A stretch of 8,312 nt of DNA from Ktedonobacterales bacterium (GTDB lineage Bacteria; Chloroflexota; Ktedonobacteria; Ktedonobacterales; JADMIN01), in NCBI GenBank assembly GCA_025450405.1, contig JANWHL010000189.1:1-8312 (forward strand), written 5' to 3'. The stretch's first letter is position 1, and each line of letters starts with the position of its first letter. The position numbers were made by a program, and so were the translations under genes. A model generated the notes under the pieces. It was not told where the DNA came from, did not search any database, and was given only the letters and a program-made list of their open reading frames with translations. Positions 6,241 to 8,312 of this stretch are shown piece by piece.

Positions 6241-7047
6241 ATGCCAACGCGCGAGCGCGAGCACCTGTTGCTCGCCATCGATCTCAGCAACACGGGCATC
6301 AAGCTCGGCCTCTACCCCCGCGGGAGCGGCGAGCTACTGGCGCGCTGGCGCATCGCCACCGAGCGCGAGAAGACCGCCGACGAGTACGCCATGCTCCTGG
6401 CGGAGCTGATGCGTCACGCCCGCCTGCGCCTGGAAGACATCGACGCCGCGATCATGGCGAGCGTCGTGCCGTCGCTCACTCCCGTCTTTCAGGAGCTGAC
6501 CCAGCGCTATCTCGACCGCGGCGCCATCGTCGTGACACACTCCACCAACCTGGGCATTCGCCTGCTGGTGGACAACCCCTGGGAGACCGGGGCGGACCGC
6601 ATGTTGAGCGCGCTAGCGGCCCACCAGCTCTATGGCGGTCCGGCGATTGTCATCCAGTTTGGCACGGCCACCAGCTTCGATTGCGTCTCGGCGGCGGGCG
6701 ACTTCCTCGGCGGAGCGATCGCCCCGGGTCTGAGTATCTCCGCGGAGGCGCTGACGCGGGCGGCCTCGCGGCTGTATCAGGTGGAGCTGGCCCCGCCGCC
6801 TCACGCCCTGGGCAAGAACACGACCGATTGCATGCGGTCGGGGATCGTGTTCGGACACGTCGGGCTGGTAGAGGGCCTGGTGGCGCGTCTTCGCGGCGAG
6901 ATGGAGGGCGGCGCGGCGGCGAAGGTGATCGCGCATGGGGGCCTGGCGCCCGTGATGGCCGAAGTGACGCCGTGCATCGACCTGGTCAACCTCAACATCA
7001 TCCTGGAGGGGCTCCGGCTGACCTACGAGCGGTTGGCGACCACATAA
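6241..7047 (+). CDS. coaX: Type III pantothenate kinase (CoaX)
   Basis: This 268-residue protein, close to the family length, would phosphorylate pantothenate with ATP, the first step of coenzyme A synthesis, in the cytoplasm. The ASKHA-fold landmarks are in order: IDLSNTGIKLG (residues 13-23), NPWETGADR (112-120) with the catalytic-base Asp119, FGTATSFD (140-147), GGAIAPGLSIS (157-167), GKNTTDCMRSGIVFG (191-205) and LEGLRLTYER (255-264). Three positions differ from the usual consensus: Ser16 replaces the Gly of D-x-GNT, Gln139 replaces the Asp of D-x-GTA, and His232 replaces the Thr of the late TGG motif. These are phosphate- or cation-site positions, so activity may be altered, yet the rest is well kept. 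The ATG at 6241 follows GAGGAG by 10 bases. A longer in-frame start at 6079 would translate the intergenic repeat and is rejected. The gene is probably monocistronic and ends at a hairpin shared with the opposing tRNA gene. Confidence 0.9.
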   Translation: MPTREREHLLLAIDLSNTGIKLGLYPRGSGELLARWRIATEREKTADEYAMLLAELMRHARLRLEDIDAAIMASVVPSLTPVFQELTQRYLDRGAIVVTHSTNLGIRLLVDNPWETGADRMLSALAAHQLYGGPAIVIQFGTATSFDCVSAAGDFLGGAIAPGLSISAEALTRAASRLYQVELAPPPHALGKNTTDCMRSGIVFGHVGLVEGLVARLRGEMEGGAAAKVIAHGGLAPVMAEVTPCIDLVNLNIILEGLRLTYERLATT

Positions 7048-7050
7048 ACA

Positions 7051-7075
7051 TCGCCCGGCTATGACCGCCGGGCGA
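7051..7075. terminator. Hairpin between convergent coaX and tRNA-Arg
   Basis: TCGCCCGGC (7051-7059) and GCCGGGCGA (7067-7075) form a perfect 9-bp stem with a seven-base loop, four bases after the coaX stop. No T run follows on the plus strand. On the minus strand TGTTTAT follows, so it suits the end of the tRNA transcript better. It may serve both directions. Confidence 0.65.
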
Positions 7076-7081
7076 GATGGG

Positions 7082-7154
7082 TACCGCTGGAGGGATTCGA
7101 ACCCCCGACACCTGGTTCCGAAGACCAGTGCTCTGTCCCCTGAGCTACAGCGGC
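7082..7154 (-). tRNA. trnR: tRNA-Arg (anticodon TCG)
   Basis: A full cloverleaf folds on the minus strand: acceptor GCCGCTG/CAGCGGT (with G1-U72 wobble), D stem GCTC/GAGC, anticodon stem CTGGT/ACCAG with loop CTTCGGA, a five-base variable loop, and T arm GGGGG-TTCGAAT-CCCTC. The anticodon TCG reads CGA and related arginine codons. The discriminator is A (7082) and the 3' CCA is not encoded; CCC follows. The gene faces coaX. A weak promoter (TTGCAG at 7187-7182, GACACT at 7165-7160, spacing 16) lies just upstream. Confidence 0.95.
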
Positions 7155-7177
7155 GGGCTAGTGTCGCATCGGCACAG

Positions 7178-7208
7178 GCCGCTGCAACATTCGACTCCCT
7201 CCAGCGGT
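7178..7208 (+). pseudogene. Collapsed inverted copy of the tRNA-Arg gene
   Basis: On the plus strand GCCGCTG (7178-7184) is identical to the 5' acceptor strand of the neighbouring tRNA-Arg. It is followed after five bases (CAACA) by TTCGACTCCCTC and CAGCGGT (7190-7208), which match the T loop, the 3' T stem and the 3' acceptor strand at all but one position. The D arm, anticodon arm and variable loop are missing. The 31-nt piece lies 23 bases from the 5' end of the real gene in the opposite orientation. It cannot decode, but it could still fold as a 7-bp acceptor hairpin. Confidence 0.7.
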
Positions 7209-7211
7209 CCC

Positions 7212-7594
7212 TATCTCGCACGTGTCGTCTGATTGATATCAGTGCTCTCAAAGGGCGAGAACAGTGCTCTAGAGGTCGTCTCACAGCGCAGGTTTTATGC
7301 ACCCACGCTCTGTCTCCCGCACAGTGTACCACCGCCCCCGGCTTACCGTAAAGAGACCCAACGGTACCACCAGGGTCATTCACTGTTCGTCGAATCCCCG
7401 TCCACGCCGGTGGACTTCGCGGCCGTCGGCCCTTAGCCGCGGTTTCAACCGCCAGCCGCGCCCGCCAACCGCGACCTTGAATGACCTCAGCGGTACCACG
7501 TGGCACGCTGGACTTGTCGTGAAAGAGACATCGAAGGAGGCTGCGTGGGAGAGAACAGCACTCGGTCATACACCGGTGCCCACTCGGCATGTGA
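7212..7594. other. Gene-free degraded spacer
   Basis: I see no coding region here with a ribosome site or protein features. It holds a 9-mer, CAGTGCTCT, at 7240-7248 and 7262-7270, which also lies in the tRNA gene at 7126-7134. It also holds three GTACCAC sites (7327, 7364, 7493) and a 9-bp inverted pair GGTCATTCA/TGAATGACC (7374-7382 and 7478-7486) flanking repeat copy C. The remainder shows no structure I can name. Confidence 0.5.
7400..7452 (+). repeat. Intergenic hairpin repeat, copy C (divergent)
   Basis: GTCCAC-GCCG-GTGGAC (7400-7415) is followed by TTCGCGGCC, matching the layout of copies A and B (GGCCAC-N4-GTGGCC then TTCGTAGCC). The second base of the left arm and its partner in the right arm have changed together (G-C to T-A), a compensatory change. 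A second hairpin, GCGGTT-TC-AACCGC, follows at 7439-7452. The GTCTC/GAGAC block of the other copies is absent. Membership of the same family is likely but rests on the short hairpin and its flank. Confidence 0.6.
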
Positions 7595-7858
7595 TGCCGC
7601 AACGCAATCAACGCGTGCCACCGCGCGCTGAGCCTGAACCCGAATTGCGTGTTCGCCTGGTAAAACATAGGCGAGGCCCTCAAGGCCCTGAAACGCTACC
7701 ATGAGGCGCTCGTGCCGTACGACCATGCGTCAGCGGTGGACCCGGGAGATGCCGACGCCTGGAACAACCGTGCCACAGTGCTCCGCGCCCTTGGGCGTGA
7801 TCCCGAGGCACAGGAAGCCGAGCGTCGGGCGAGCGAGCTTGGCGCACAGCCTACCTAG
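7595..7858 (+). pseudogene. Remnant of a tetratricopeptide-repeat protein
   Basis: One frame reads as the C-terminal part of a TPR protein: RNAINACHRALSLNP, then CVFAW, a TAA stop (7661-7663), then NIGEALKALKRYHEALVPY, DHASAVDPGDADAWNN, RATVLRALGRDPEAQEA and a TAG at 7856-7858. Trp, Gly, Ala, Tyr and Pro fall at TPR spacing of 34 residues, so about two and a half repeats remain. The frame is closed upstream by TGA at 7592-7594, and no ATG lies in frame after the internal stop, so the piece cannot be translated as it stands. No ribosome site fits. I read it as a decayed fragment; a base-calling error at the TAA would still leave the 5' part missing. TPR proteins mediate protein contacts, and no specific role can be given. 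Confidence 0.72.
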
Positions 7859-7942
7859 CGGGCAAAGAAACGCTGGGTGAAGGTGGCGATTTGTGGAATC
7901 GGTTCGCGTAGTCCTCGGGCCGTTGCCAGGGTGCGGCGCATA

Positions 7943-7958
7943 TGATCTGATGATCTGA
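7943..7958. repeat. 8-bp tandem duplication
   Basis: TGATCTGA occurs twice head to tail (7943-7950 and 7951-7958) in the short spacer between the TPR remnant and the 3' end of the next minus-strand frame. It may be a slippage product. No regulatory meaning is evident. Confidence 0.7.
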
Positions 7959-7986
7959 CCGATGGCGTCAGCGGCTGTCAGCTGGT

Positions 7987-8312
7987 CTATTTGCATTCAC
8001 CAGCAGGGACCACCCGGATGTTCACGCCCACTGGCGTTCCAGCTAGTGCTTCCACGTCCACCAGGTAGCAGGTCGGCCGTGCGTTTGGCGGGGCTTTCGC
8101 CGCGATATATACTTGCCACTGCCAGACGGGATGCTGAATGGGTGTCCACTGCCCGCCTTCCTATATTCCCTCCAGTGGGACCACCGGCTCGACACGGCAC
8201 ACGTCGTCTGGACTTGCTCGAATCCCCTCCCAGTGTTGGGCCAGAGCGAGGGCAGCCGTTATGACGTGCTCACGTCGGTCAGCCGAGAGTCCACTGGACT
8301 CATTCGTGCTCA
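7987..8312 (-). pseudogene. 3' part of an unrecognised gene, broken by one TAG
   Basis: On the minus strand one frame is open from the right window edge to TAG at 8163-8161 and continues to TAG at 7989-7987. It reads ESSGLSADRREHVITAALAL, then AQHWEGIRASPDDVCRVEP, VVPLEGI, stop, EGGQWTPIQHPVWQWQVYIA, AKAPPNARPTCYLVDVEALA and GTPVGVNIRVVPAGECK. The composition on both sides of the stop is protein-like and continuous: a helical start, then Trp/Val-rich strands (WQWQVYIAA, CYLVDVEA). No ATG lies in frame after the stop, so the second part alone is unlikely to be made. It could be a nonsense-mutated gene or a sequencing error. The 5' end lies outside the window. I do not recognise the family. Confidence 0.5.

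Noticed and set aside
7320..7500. Possible second T-box suggested by GGTGGTACCG on the minus strand near 7370
   Set aside because: No terminator, Stem I or specifier loop can be built around it, and no gene follows downstream except the tRNA.
6613..7683. 356-codon minus-strand frame across coaX, the tRNA gene and the right spacer
   Set aside because: It runs through a tRNA gene and antisense to coaX, and its composition shows no protein family features.

Overview
The window is high-GC bacterial DNA. An archaeal/eukaryotic-type prolyl-tRNA synthetase sits behind a T-box leader, there is a type III pantothenate kinase, and hairpin-rich repeats occupy the intergenic spaces. Together these fit a high-GC lineage that uses T-boxes, most likely Chloroflexota, with Actinobacteria or Deinococcota-like groups as alternatives. 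This placement is inferred; no single marker settles it.

Left part, minus strand (128-4901). Reading in transcription order from right to left: a T-box leader (about 4790-4437) with a CCG proline specifier, a complete antiterminator and a competing terminator controls proS (4309-2828). Next comes a winged-helix regulator (2710-1790) with a near-ideal promoter and a perfect 36-bp palindrome lying between the -10 box and its start codon. It is followed by an MFS exporter (1603-128), separated from the regulator by an intergenic repeat. Regulator and exporter look like an autoregulated efflux unit. The first 70 bases are a C28-G27 homopolymer pair that is probably an assembly artefact.

Middle, plus strand (5308-7047). 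A divergent intergenic stretch of about 400 bp holds two 21-bp direct repeats. A good promoter then drives a small DinB-fold protein (5445-5966). A cluster of GGCCAC-N4-GTGGCC hairpins and a second repeat copy follow, and then coaX (6241-7047), whose product differs from the family consensus at three nucleotide-binding positions. A 9-bp hairpin ends coaX and lies between it and a convergent tRNA-Arg(TCG) gene (7154-7082).

Right part (7155-8312). No intact gene is visible here. It holds a 31-nt collapsed copy of the tRNA-Arg gene, a third copy of the hairpin repeat, a decayed TPR-protein fragment with an in-frame stop, and at the right edge a minus-strand frame broken by one TAG. It reads as a degraded accessory segment next to a tRNA gene.

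The housekeeping genes (proS, coaX, tRNA-Arg) serve translation and CoA synthesis. No new multi-gene system is evident. The most informative signals are regulatory and repeat-like: the T-box, the palindromic operator, the hairpin repeat family with a compensatory change, and the collapsed tRNA.
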